NCBI RefSeq assembly: GCF_039531165.1
Contig: NZ_BAAAPN010000057.1
Coordinates: forward strand, 186,001 to 250,000
From: Nostocoides_A vanveenii
GTDB taxonomy: Bacteria; Actinomycetota; Actinomycetes; Actinomycetales; Dermatophilaceae
Length of the DNA: 64,000 bases
Direction of reading: 5' to 3'
Position numbers and translations under genes: made by a program. The first letter of the stretch is position 1, and each line of letters starts with the position of its first letter. The notes under the pieces are model-generated. The model saw nothing but the letters and a program-made list of their open reading frames with translations, ran no database searches and was not told the DNA's origin. Shown in pieces: positions 50,996-58,995 of the stretch.

Positions 50996-52293
50996 CCGTG
51001 CCCGTATGCCGTGTGGCCATGATCAGCCTCCACACCTCACCGCTCGCTCAACCCGGCACCGGTGACGCCGGCGGCCTCAACGTCTATGTCCTCGAGACGG
51101 CCCGACGCCTGGCCCGCCGCGGCATCGAGGTCGAAATCTTCACGCGCACAACGGCATCCGCGCAGGAGCCGCTCGCGGTCCCTGAGCCTGGGCTCAACAT
51201 CCGGCATATCGTCGCCGGCCCCTTCGAGGGGCTGCAGAAACTCGACCTCCCCGGTCAGCTGTGCGCCTTCGCCGCTGGTGTGATGCGCGAGGGCGCGCGC
51301 CGGCCCGAAGGCCACTTCGACGTCATCCACTCTCACTACTGGCTCTCGGGCCAGGTGGGCTGGCTGGCCGCCGATCGCTGGCATGTGCCCCTCGTCCATA
51401 CGATGCACACGATGGCGCGGGTCAAGAACGCCCACCTCGGCGAGGGCGACAGCCCGGAGCCCCCGGGTCGCGAGATCGGCGAGGTCCAGGTCGTCGAGGC
51501 GGCGGACGCACTGGTCGCGAACACCGCTCAGGAGGCCCGCGAACTCATCGAGCTGTATGCCGCCGACCCGGCCAAAATCGAGATCGTCACCCCGGGTGTT
51601 GACCTCGAGGTTTTCGCCCCCGGCGACCGGGCCGCCGCCCGCGAGACTGTCGGTCTCGCGGCCGACGACGTGCTCCTGCTCTTTGTCGGCCGGATCCAGC
51701 CGCTGAAGGCGCCCGACGTCGTGGTGAAGGCTGCGGCCCGATTGGTGCGCGCCGACCCCGACCTCGCCGGACGGCTCAGGGTCGTCATCCTCGGCGGCGC
51801 CAGTGGCAATGGCGCTGGTCACCCCGAGGCGCTGCGCGACCTCGCCGACGGGCTCGGCCTGGGCGAGCGCGTGGTCTTCACTCCGCCGACCAGCCGAGCA
51901 CTGCTCGCTCAGTGGTATCGCGCCGCCGACGTGGTCGTCGTCCCGTCCTACAGCGAGTCCTTCGGCCTGGTCGCCATCGAAGCCTGCGCCTGCGGCACCC
52001 CGGTGGTGGCGGCGGACGTCGGCGGACTGCCCGATGCGGTTGGTCCCGGTGGCGTGCTGGTCCGTGGCCACGACCCGGGCGTCTGGGCTGGCGTGCTCGC
52101 CGACCTGCTCGCCGACCCAGCCCGCCGGGCCGAGCTCGGGCGGCGCGGCGCGCAGCACGCGCAAAATTTCGGCTGGGAGACAACGGTGGATCGGCTGATT
52201 GCGGTGTATGAACGAGCCATGGTCGAGCACGCACCCGTCCCCTTCGACGCCCAGCAGACCCCCGCCGGGGCACCGACCGCGGTGCAGCCGTGA
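50992..52293 (+). CDS. mshA: D-inositol-3-phosphate glycosyltransferase (mycothiol synthesis)
   Basis: 433 residues, GT4 family, GT-B fold. N-terminal domain begins MISLHTSPLAQPGTGDAGGLN with the family's GDAGGLNVY loop; HSHYWLSGQVGW and MHTMARVKN follow. C-terminal domain has VGRIQPLKAPDVVV and the EX7E motif region SESFGLVAIEACACGTPVVA. It makes GlcNAc-inositol-phosphate, the first step to mycothiol. ATG overlaps the upstream stop. With mshD at 36155 it shows the organism makes mycothiol. Confidence 0.95.
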   Translation: MTVPVCRVAMISLHTSPLAQPGTGDAGGLNVYVLETARRLARRGIEVEIFTRTTASAQEPLAVPEPGLNIRHIVAGPFEGLQKLDLPGQLCAFAAGVMREGARRPEGHFDVIHSHYWLSGQVGWLAADRWHVPLVHTMHTMARVKNAHLGEGDSPEPPGREIGEVQVVEAADALVANTAQEARELIELYAADPAKIEIVTPGVDLEVFAPGDRAAARETVGLAADDVLLLFVGRIQPLKAPDVVVKAAARLVRADPDLAGRLRVVILGGASGNGAGHPEALRDLADGLGLGERVVFTPPTSRALLAQWYRAADVVVVPSYSESFGLVAIEACACGTPVVAADVGGLPDAVGPGGVLVRGHDPGVWAGVLADLLADPARRAELGRRGAQHAQNFGWETTVDRLIAVYERAMVEHAPVPFDAQQTPAGAPTAVQP

Positions 52294-52838
52294 GCGCGGA
52301 CGGCATGGCACTGGCGCAGGTCATCCCGGCCACCCTCGACGATCTCGGCATCGAGTGGGAGCCGGGCCTCGAGCCCGGGCAGTTCGTCGCGACCCTGCCC
52401 GGCGAACGCAAGCTCAAGACCGTCACCGCGCTCACCATCGCCGGCGACACGCTGCTGCTGTCGGCCTTCGTCATCCGCAATCCGGACGAGAATCACGCCG
52501 AGGTCTATAAGCACCTGCTGCGCCGCAACCTGCGCCTGCCCGGGCTCGCGTATGCCATCGATCGCGCCGGGGATGTCTATGTCACCGGCCGCTATCCGGC
52601 TCGCCTGATCGATGCGGACTATCTCGACCACCTGCTCGGTGTCGTCCTCGAGGCGTCGGACGCATCCTTCAACGAGTTGCTCGTCCTCGGTTTTCTCACC
52701 TCGATGAAGAAAGAATGGGCCTGGCGCGTCGCGCGTGGGGAGTCGCTGGCCAATCTCGAAGCCTTCCGCCCCGTGCTCGCGGGCAGCGAGAACGACCCCG
52801 CTTATGCCCCCCAACCGCTACCGGACGACCCCCACTAG
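52290..52838 (+). CDS. YbjN domain protein
   Basis: 182 residues with the YbjN fold (VIPATLDDLGIEWEPGLEPGQF; VYVTGRYPARLIDADYLDHLLG; and the C-terminal EASDASFNELLVLGFLTSMKKEWAW). In mycobacteria (Rv0487) and streptomycetes the YbjN gene also follows mshA. The fold is chaperone-like; function is uncertain. GTG overlaps the mshA stop (GTGA) and only nine bases separate it from gpmA, so mshA-ybjN-gpmA is likely one transcript. Confidence 0.88.
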   Translation: MSADGMALAQVIPATLDDLGIEWEPGLEPGQFVATLPGERKLKTVTALTIAGDTLLLSAFVIRNPDENHAEVYKHLLRRNLRLPGLAYAIDRAGDVYVTGRYPARLIDADYLDHLLGVVLEASDASFNELLVLGFLTSMKKEWAWRVARGESLANLEAFRPVLAGSENDPAYAPQPLPDDPH

Positions 52839-52847
52839 GCTGGCTGC

Positions 52848-53585
52848 ATGACGTACACGCTGATCCTTCTGCGGCATGGCGAATCCGACTGGAACCAAAA
52901 GAATCTCTTCACCGGGTGGGTCGATGTCGACCTGACTGAGAAGGGCCGAGCCGAGGCGGCGCGAGGCGGCGTGATGCTCGACGAGGCCGGCCTGCTGCCG
53001 GACGTCGTGCACACCTCGGTGCTGCGGCGAGCCATCACCACCGCCAATATCGCACTCGACGCGTGCAACCGGCACTGGATCCCCGTGCGGCGCAACTGGC
53101 GCCTCAACGAGCGCCACTATGGCGCGCTGCAGGGCCTGGACAAGGCGGCGACCCGCGAGAAGTACGGCGACGAGCAGTTCATGCTCTGGCGGCGCAGCTT
53201 CGACACCCCGCCCCCGCCGATCGAGAAAGGCAGCGAGTTCGACCAGTCTGGCGACCCGCGCTATGCCGGCGTCGACGTGCCACTGACCGAGTGCCTCAAG
53301 GATGTCATCCCCCGGATGATGCCCTACTGGGAGAACGAGATCCAAGCCGATCTGCGCGACGGCAAGGTCGTCCTAGTCACCGCCCACGGCAACTCGCTGC
53401 GCGCCCTGGTCAAGCACCTGGACGGCATCTCCGATGACGACATCGCGGGCCTCAACATCCCCACCGGCATGCCCTTGGTCTATGAACTCGACGAGGACTT
53501 CATGCCCACCGGCCCGGGCCGCTACCTCGACCCCGAGGCCGCCGCCGAGGCCGCCGCCGCCGTCGCCAACCAGGGCAAGAAGTAG
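52848..53585 (+). CDS. gpmA: Phosphoglycerate mutase, 2,3-BPG-dependent
   Basis: 245 residues, the family length. RHGESDWNQKNLFTGWVDVDLTEKG in order is the phosphohistidine motif (His about 10); ERHYGALQGLDKAATREKYG and AHGNSLRALVKHLDG supply the rest of the active site. It interconverts 3- and 2-phosphoglycerate in glycolysis. The end has an Ala/Glu-rich tail. The family II repeat (53596-53740) lies downstream. Confidence 0.96.
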   Translation: MTYTLILLRHGESDWNQKNLFTGWVDVDLTEKGRAEAARGGVMLDEAGLLPDVVHTSVLRRAITTANIALDACNRHWIPVRRNWRLNERHYGALQGLDKAATREKYGDEQFMLWRRSFDTPPPPIEKGSEFDQSGDPRYAGVDVPLTECLKDVIPRMMPYWENEIQADLRDGKVVLVTAHGNSLRALVKHLDGISDDDIAGLNIPTGMPLVYELDEDFMPTGPGRYLDPEAAAEAAAAVANQGKK

Positions 53586-53595
53586 CCGCCACGGG

Positions 53596-53740
53596 TCGCC
53601 AGCTTTCCCGCCCGAACCGGCCTCGCGAACGGAGTGAGCCTGATGCCGGTCAACCCCACGTGCCGAGCGACGCGAAGGCTCGGCGCTTTCCTGCCTCGTT
53701 CGCGAGGGCAGACTCCCCGTGCGAACGAAGGGTTGCCATG
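53596..53740. repeat. Family II palindrome-related sequence, degenerate copy
   Basis: Contains CAGCTTTCCCGCCCGA (53603 region) and CCCCGTGCGAACGAAGGGTTG (53715-53735), both arms of the full copy at 43697, but separated by other sequence. The second part supplies the region just ahead of the GNAT start. Confidence 0.55.
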
Positions 53741-54547
53741 CGAAACCGTCCGGGCCTAGTGACACTCTCGGCCGGCTGGCGGACGGACCTGGCGATCCTG
53801 CGGCATACCGGCTCGCAGATCACCGACGGCGGCGACCATCTGGTCATCCGCACGCCGCGCAACCCGCTCTTCCACTGGGGCAACTTCCTGCTCGTGACCG
53901 ACCCGGGCGCGGCGGACGACGCTCGACGCTGGGCCGAGATTTTCGCGCGCGAGTTCCCCGGCGCCACCCACCTCGCCCTCGGTCTGCCCCGTCTCCCGCT
54001 CGTCGAGCCGTATGCCCGCCTTGGGCTCGACGTGGGCACCGACGACGTCCTGACGACGGCGACTCTCCCCGAGCAGCGTCCGCTGCCCGAGCCGTATGCC
54101 GCCCGCCCCTTTGCCGATGACCGCGACTGGGCCGCTCTGCTTGCCCTCAATATCGCCGAAAACCGCTGGGACGCAAGGTTCCCCGAGGCCGAGCACCGCG
54201 ACTATCTCACCGCCCAGCAAGCACTGCGCCGCGAACTGGTCGACCGCGGCCTGGCCCAGTGGTTCGGCGCTTTCGATCCCGCGGGCGAGTTGGCGTCCTA
54301 CCTCGGCATCGTGCGCTGTGACGACCTCGGCCGCTATCAGGCCGTCGGCACCCACCCCGACCACCGTCGCCAGGGGCTCGCCGGTCACCTGCTCGGCCGT
54401 GCCGCCCGATGGGCGGGCGAGGGCGGCACGACGCGCTGGGTGATCGTCACCGAGAGCGTCAATCCCGCTGGCCGGGTGTATCGCAGCGTCGGCTTCAGCG
54501 AGGACGCCGTCCAAGTCAGCGCCTACCGCCCGACGTCGACGTTCTGA
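53738..54547 (+). CDS. GNAT acetyltransferase, two-domain
   Basis: 269 residues. The C-terminal half is a GNAT domain with GTHPDHRRQGLAGHLLGRAA (acetyl-CoA loop) and TESVNPAGRVYRSVGF. The N-terminal half (TLSAGWRTDLAILRHTGSQIT) resembles a degenerate second copy. Substrate unknown. ATG at 53738 behind GAAGGG is chosen because upstream residues are encoded by the palindrome sequence. High GC and clean frame. Confidence 0.83.
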   Translation: MRNRPGLVTLSAGWRTDLAILRHTGSQITDGGDHLVIRTPRNPLFHWGNFLLVTDPGAADDARRWAEIFAREFPGATHLALGLPRLPLVEPYARLGLDVGTDDVLTTATLPEQRPLPEPYAARPFADDRDWAALLALNIAENRWDARFPEAEHRDYLTAQQALRRELVDRGLAQWFGAFDPAGELASYLGIVRCDDLGRYQAVGTHPDHRRQGLAGHLLGRAARWAGEGGTTRWVIVTESVNPAGRVYRSVGFSEDAVQVSAYRPTSTF

Positions 54548-54604
54548 TCGGGTCACGCGGTCACGACCCGGAGTGCAGACCAAGCGGGCCGGACGCCGCA
54601 TCCG

Positions 54605-54967
54605 TCAGGGCGTAGGTTCCTCGTAACGATCCGTCCGCACGAAGGGACGGCGCCGTGAGGTCCGCAAAGAGCAGGGACCGATCCGGCGTGGCGTCCACGC
54701 GCCCTGACCGGCGCAGTCGAGCGGGACCTCGGTGTGGCGCCGGCACCGGAACCACGATGCGGACTCGTTGACCAGGACCGCGCGGGCATACGCCGACCGG
54801 GCACCGGGATCGATGTGCCGCCACTTGCGATGGACGATCACCAGCGTCTGCTGCACCAGGTCCTCAGCGCGTCCCTGATCACCCGCCAGCAAGATCGCGG
54901 TGCGCACCAGGGGCTGCCACCGTGCTTGGACGAAGTCGCGAAACTCCTCCTCCGCAGCGGTTTCCAT
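54605..54967 (-). pseudogene. SigE-like ECF sigma factor, truncated
   Basis: Residues 8-85 match region 2 of SigE-family ECF sigma factors (FRDFVQARWQPLVRTAILLAGD, GRAEDLVQQTLVIVHRKWRHI, then AYARAVLVNESASWFRCRR). Region 4 is missing: after EVPLDCAGQG the frame goes into unrelated sequence and stops at 54605, giving 120 residues instead of about 170. Neighbouring frames hold no region 4. Probably a decayed gene. No partner anti-sigma gene is next to it. Confidence 0.7.
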
Positions 54968-55059
54968 CGCTCCTCCTTCGCCTATGCCGAGTGCCCGGCC
55001 CGCCTATCTAGAGGTCGCGAGGGCGCAAAAGGTTGAGCGCAAGGACGTACGCATAGGAA

Positions 55060-55127
55060 GACCCCTTGAGAGCTGAAGAAGTTTCCCGCGCGCTCAAGGG
55101 GTTTAGGGCATCGGGCGGGAAAGCTGT
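55060..55127. repeat. Family II-related hairpin after phoU
   Basis: CCCCTTGAG (55062-55070) and CTCAAGGGG (55093-55101) form a stem, followed by TTTAGGGCATCGGGCGG and GAAAGCTG, as in the full copy at 43697. Positioned as terminator of the phoU gene. Confidence 0.6.
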
Positions 55128-55148
55128 CACCGCCCGTATGCCGCGGGC

Positions 55149-55847
55149 TCAGGCCCCGGTGTGCGACGCCACTTGGGCGTCCTCCTCGTCCTCGCGGTCG
55201 ATGGTCGCGTCCCAGTCGCCGGTCACCAGGAAGGTCACCCGGCGTGCCACCGAGACGGCATGGTCGGCGAAGCGCTCGTAGTACCGGCCGACGAGCGTGA
55301 CATCGACGGCGGCCTGGGTGCCGTGCTCCCAGCGCCCGTCCACGAGCTTGCCGAAGAGCTCCCGGTGCAGCGCGTCCATCGCGTCGTCGTCGCGCTCCAG
55401 GCTCGCCGCCTCGGCGAGGTCCTTCGAGGCGATCACCGAGCCGGCCTTGGCCACGATCCGCTCGGCGGTCTGCCCCATCTGGACGACGGTCGCTCGGACA
55501 TCGGCCGGGACGGCCGAGTCCGGGTAGCGCAGGCGGGCCACCTTGGCGACGTGGCGAGCCAGGTCGCCCATCCGCTCCAGGTCCGCGCTCATCCGCATCG
55601 CCGTGACGACCGTGCGCAGGTCGGTGGCCACCGGGTTCTGGCGGGCGAGCAGGTCGACCGCGAGAACGTCGAGGTCCTCGCGCAGCCGGTCGATATCGTG
55701 GTCGGCGGCGATGACGGTGTCGGCGAGCGTCACATCGGCATCGAGCAGCGCGGTCGTCGCGCGGGCGATGGCGGAGCCGGCCAGCCGGGTCATCTCGACA
55801 AGCTGCTCGGTGATTCGCTCGAGGTCTTCGGTGAAGGCGGTGCGCAT
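55149..55847 (-). CDS. phoU: Phosphate signalling protein PhoU
   Basis: 232 residues, two three-helix bundles. First (FTEDLERITEQLVEMTRLAGSAI to AVDLLARQNPVATDLRTVVTAMRMSADLERMGDLA in order) and second (RYYERFADHAVSVARRV) carry the family metal motifs E/DxxxD. PhoU links Pst transport to SenX3/RegX3, keeping the system off at high phosphate. ATG 55847 has GGAGAAG at the right distance; the upstream extension is not conserved. Divergent from senX3 across a PHO box. Confidence 0.93.
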   Translation of the reverse strand: MRTAFTEDLERITEQLVEMTRLAGSAIARATTALLDADVTLADTVIAADHDIDRLREDLDVLAVDLLARQNPVATDLRTVVTAMRMSADLERMGDLARHVAKVARLRYPDSAVPADVRATVVQMGQTAERIVAKAGSVIASKDLAEAASLERDDDAMDALHRELFGKLVDGRWEHGTQAAVDVTLVGRYYERFADHAVSVARRVTFLVTGDWDATIDREDEEDAQVASHTGA

Positions 55848-55902
55848 GATCTTCTCCAACAGTTCCAGGGCAGACGTATGCCGTCCGGTCGAGCGTGGCA
55901 GC

Positions 55903-55935
55903 CACGAGTGAACGGGCGACGACCCGGAGGTGAAC
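55903..55935 (-). promoter_or_regulatory. PHO box between phoU and senX3
   Basis: On the minus strand GTTCACCTCCG, GGTCGTCGCCC and GTTCACTCGTG are three adjoining 11-base units; the outer two match GTTCACC well and the middle one weakly. In S. coelicolor the divergent phoU/phoRP region likewise carries PhoP-bound repeats. Confidence 0.75.
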
Positions 55936-56002
55936 ACCCCGGGCGGCCGTGGGGAAGCTTCCCACGGCCGGAAAGTCACGGCATTTGCAGCACGTAACCT
56001 TG

Positions 56003-57172
56003 GTGCTCGTGGACCCGACCAATGCTGCCTTGATCGGTGGCCTGGCGGGAGTCTTGCTGGGCTCGATGTCGGTGTTCAGCGTCCGCGTGTCCGAGCGCTC
56101 GCAGCGCCGGATGGCGCACCCGCCGGCTGCTCCGGCGATCCCCGACGGCGCATCAGCCGTCCTGGCCGTGCTCGGGTCCAGCGCCTTGGTGCTCGACCGG
56201 GGCGAGCGCGTCGTCAACAACTCGCCCGAGGCCGCCGCCCTCGGCCTGATCCGCGGCGACCGGCTGATCGAACCCACGCTGCTCACCTTGGTTCGGCAGG
56301 TGCTGCGCGACGGTGAGATCCGCGAGGTCGAAGTCGAGATCCCGGCCACCGCGCACCGCGCGCCGAACTGGCTGCACGTGCGCATGGCGCCCCTGCTCGA
56401 CGCTCATGTGCTCGTCCTCGTCGACGACCGGACCTCTGCGCACCGCGTGGAAGAGGTGCGACGCGACTTCGTCGTCAATGTCTCGCACGAACTCAAGACA
56501 CCGGTCGGCGGGCTGTCGCTGCTTGCCGAGGCCATTGCCGATGCCCGCGACGACCCCGAGGCCGTTGAGCGCTTCGCCTCGCGGATCCAACTGGAGTCGG
56601 CCCGGCTGGGCAAGCTCATCAAGGAGATCGTCGACCTCTCACGATTGCAGTCGGCGGACGGGCTGACCGAGGCGCGGCGCGTGCGCATCGCCGATGTCGT
56701 CCGGGAGGCGATCGAGATCTCCCAGGTCGAAGCGCAGGCCAAGGACATCCGCATCGTCGAGCGGGTCGACCCCGCGACGGTCGTGGACGGTGACCTCTCG
56801 CTCCTGGTCACTGCTGTGCGCAATCTCATCGGCAACGCGATCTCCTATTCACCCGCAGGAACAGAGGTCGGCATCGGCGCGGCGATCGGGGCCGACGCGG
56901 TGACGATCACCGTCACCGACCATGGGCGCGGCATACCGCCCGCCGAACAGGAACGGATCTTCGAACGCTTCTATCGCGGCGACGCCGCCCGCTCCCGCGC
57001 CACCGGCGGCACCGGGCTGGGGCTGGCGATCGTCAAACACATCTGCGCCAACCACGGGGGTGGAGTCAGCGTCTGGAGCCGAGAGGGCCAGGGCTCGACG
57101 TTCACCATCCGGCTGCCGCTGCCCGAAGCACGAATCACCATCTCGCATCCGGTCGAAGGGAACGCCGCATGA
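56003..57172 (+). CDS. senX3: Phosphate-responsive sensor histidine kinase (SenX3/PhoR type)
   Basis: 389 residues. One N-terminal membrane segment (LIGGLAGVLLGSMSVFSV), a short PAS-like sensor (LGSSALVLDRGERVVNNSP), HisKA box VSHELKTPVGGL with the phosphorylated His, and HATPase_c motifs NLIGNAISYSP, DHGRGIPP and GGTGLGLAIVKHI. It phosphorylates the regulator encoded next (ATGA overlap). GTG 56003 or 56009 are likely starts; the frame upstream to 55949 overlaps the PHO-box region. The N-terminus is GC-rich without a strong ribosome site. Confidence 0.92.
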   Translation: MLVDPTNAALIGGLAGVLLGSMSVFSVRVSERSQRRMAHPPAAPAIPDGASAVLAVLGSSALVLDRGERVVNNSPEAAALGLIRGDRLIEPTLLTLVRQVLRDGEIREVEVEIPATAHRAPNWLHVRMAPLLDAHVLVLVDDRTSAHRVEEVRRDFVVNVSHELKTPVGGLSLLAEAIADARDDPEAVERFASRIQLESARLGKLIKEIVDLSRLQSADGLTEARRVRIADVVREAIEISQVEAQAKDIRIVERVDPATVVDGDLSLLVTAVRNLIGNAISYSPAGTEVGIGAAIGADAVTITVTDHGRGIPPAEQERIFERFYRGDAARSRATGGTGLGLAIVKHICANHGGGVSVWSREGQGSTFTIRLPLPEARITISHPVEGNAA

Positions 57173-57855
57173 CTCGGCACCACATCCTCCTCGTCGAGGA
57201 CGAGCCGTCCTACTCCGAGCCGCTGACCTACTTGCTGCGCAAGGAGGGCTATCAGGTCTCCGTCGCCGAGACCGGCACCGACGGCGTCGCAACCTTCGAG
57301 AAGGTCGGAGCCGATCTGGTGCTGCTCGACCTGATGCTCCCCGGGATGAGCGGCATCGACGTCTGCCGCTCGTTGCGCGCCAAGTCGAATGTCCCGATCA
57401 TCATGCTCACCGCCAAGGACACCGAGATCGACAAGGTCGTCGGCCTCGAGTTGGGCGCCGACGACTATGTCACGAAGCCGTATTCCTCCCGCGAACTGCT
57501 GGCGCGGATCAAGGCGGTCCTGCGCCGCGGCTCGGAGCCCGAGGAATTGGTGCCCGCGTCGGTGGCCGCCGGCCCGGTCGCGATCGACATCGAACGCCAC
57601 GTCGTCACCATTCGCGGCGACCAGGTGGCATTGCCGTTGAAGGAGTTCGAACTGCTCGAATTCCTGGTGCGCAATGAGGGCCGGGTCCTGACCCGAGGAC
57701 AGTTGATCGACCGGATCTGGGGCAGCGACTATGTCGGCGACACCAAGACCCTGGACGTGCACATCAAGCGCCTGCGCCAAAAGGTCGAGCACACCCCGAA
57801 GGATCCGGTGCATATCCTGACCGTCCGGGGCCTGGGCTACAAATTCGAGGCCTGA
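57169..57855 (+). CDS. regX3: Phosphate-responsive response regulator (RegX3/PhoP type)
   Basis: 228 residues, OmpR family. Receiver with Asp11, Glu12 (LLVEDEPSY), phospho-acceptor Asp54 (LVLLDLMLPG) and the Thr/Lys pair in IIMLTAKD and YVTKPYSSREL. Winged helix with LLEFLVRNEGRVLTRGQLID and KTLDVHIKRLRQKVE. It should bind the PHO boxes found here at 28710, 55903 and perhaps 7501. Overlap with senX3 (ATGA) keeps the pair stoichiometric. Confidence 0.95.
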   Translation: MTRHHILLVEDEPSYSEPLTYLLRKEGYQVSVAETGTDGVATFEKVGADLVLLDLMLPGMSGIDVCRSLRAKSNVPIIMLTAKDTEIDKVVGLELGADDYVTKPYSSRELLARIKAVLRRGSEPEELVPASVAAGPVAIDIERHVVTIRGDQVALPLKEFELLEFLVRNEGRVLTRGQLIDRIWGSDYVGDTKTLDVHIKRLRQKVEHTPKDPVHILTVRGLGYKFEA

Positions 57856-57876
57856 CCCACCCCAACCCCGACGGCC

Positions 57877-58356
57877 CTACGGCGTGGTCGGGGCGAGGCC
57901 CTCGTAGTAGCCGGTGCCCGGCACCACCGGCACGAGCACGGGGGACTGCCCGCTGGCCACCGAGGAGACCGACAGTTGGGTCATGTCGCCGGGGGCTTGG
58001 TCAACCTTGCTGAGCACGACTTTGGTGTCGGATTTGGACAAGTCGACGGTCGAGTGCGCCGGAATCTGCGCGGTGGCATTGGCCTCGGCGGTGGAGAAGG
58101 TCAAGGTGACAGCCTCGCCCGTCGGGTTGCCGACGGCCGCGCTGACCGTTCCGGCGCCGCCGGCCTTGGTGCCCACGACGACCAGGTTGCGCACCTGGAT
58201 CTCGCCGACGTCGACCGAGACGCCATCGCCCGCGTCATACATCTTGTCGGTCTGGCGAGGGGAGATCAGCTGGCAGCCGCCGAGCAGACTGGTGCTCGCC
58301 GCGAGGGCGGCCAGGGCGGCGACGGCTCGGGTGCGTGGGGTGCGTGCGGCGGTCAC
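57877..58356 (-). CDS. Small lipoprotein, function unknown
   Basis: 159 residues from the GTG at 58356. Type II signal peptide AVAALAALAASTSLLGGC with lipid-anchored Cys28; mature part beta-rich (IQVRNLVVVGTKAGGAGTVS, VTLTFSTAEANATAQIPA). Similar lipoproteins sit between regX3 and carD in related actinobacteria, and the fold may resemble the PCu(A)C copper chaperones, but Met/His ligands are not evident. It converges with regX3 (21 bases) and diverges from carD. Confidence 0.78.
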   Translation of the reverse strand: MTAARTPRTRAVAALAALAASTSLLGGCQLISPRQTDKMYDAGDGVSVDVGEIQVRNLVVVGTKAGGAGTVSAAVGNPTGEAVTLTFSTAEANATAQIPAHSTVDLSKSDTKVVLSKVDQAPGDMTQLSVSSVASGQSPVLVPVVPGTGYYEGLAPTTP

Positions 58357-58512
58357 GACGGCCAGCCTAGCGGGTCGGTGTGGTGGGGACGAGGCAGGCC
58401 GCGGCCTGCCGGATTTCCGGTGCGGGGCCGAAGGGTTCCCGCGAATCCCGCGACCCGTCAAGCGGACACGCCGCCGTGATAAACTGAACGTCGCGAAAGG
58501 GGCCAAATACAT

Positions 58513-58995
58513 ATGGTTTTCAAGGTCGGCGAGACGGTCGTCTATCCCCATCACGGGGCTGCACTCATCGAGGAGATTAAGACACGCGTCATACGGGGCG
58601 AAGAAAAGCTCTACTTGAAACTGAAGGTCGCCCAGGGTGACCTGACGATCGAAGTCCCGGCCGAGAACTGCGACCTCGTGGGTGTCCGCGATGTCGTCGG
58701 CGCCGAGGGCCTGGAGCGCGTCTTCGACGTGCTGCGCGCGCCCTACACCGAGGAGCCGACGAACTGGTCGCGCCGCTACAAGGCCAATCTGGAGAAGCTC
58801 GCCTCCGGCGATGTCATCAAGGTCGCCGAGGTCGTGCGTGACCTGTGGCGCCGCGACAAGGAGCGTGGCCTGTCCGCCGGCGAGAAGCGCATGCTGGCCA
58901 AGGCCCGTCAGATCCTCGTCTCCGAACTCGCCCTGGCCGAGAAGACCGATGAGGTCAAGGCCGAGTCGATCCTCGATGAGGTTCTCGCGTCCTGA
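58513..58995 (+). CDS. carD: CarD-family RNA polymerase-binding regulator
   Basis: 160 residues. N-terminal Tudor-like RNA-polymerase interaction domain (FKVGETVVYPHHGAALIEEI) and C-terminal helical DNA-binding domain with a Trp at the minor-groove wedge (PTNWSRRYKANLEKL; SGDVIKVAEVVRDLWRRDKERGLS). It stabilises open complexes at rRNA and other promoters and is essential in mycobacteria. Ribosome site AAAGGGG at 58496-58502. TAAACT at 58480-58485 could be its -10 element. The stop overlaps a possible CTG start of ispD. Confidence 0.95.
   Translation: MVFKVGETVVYPHHGAALIEEIKTRVIRGEEKLYLKLKVAQGDLTIEVPAENCDLVGVRDVVGAEGLERVFDVLRAPYTEEPTNWSRRYKANLEKLASGDVIKVAEVVRDLWRRDKERGLSAGEKRMLAKARQILVSELALAEKTDEVKAESILDEVLAS

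Noticed and set aside
54553..54824. Missing region 4 of the truncated sigma factor in a neighbouring frame
   Set aside because: The other frames there are Arg/Pro-rich and lack a helix-turn-helix.
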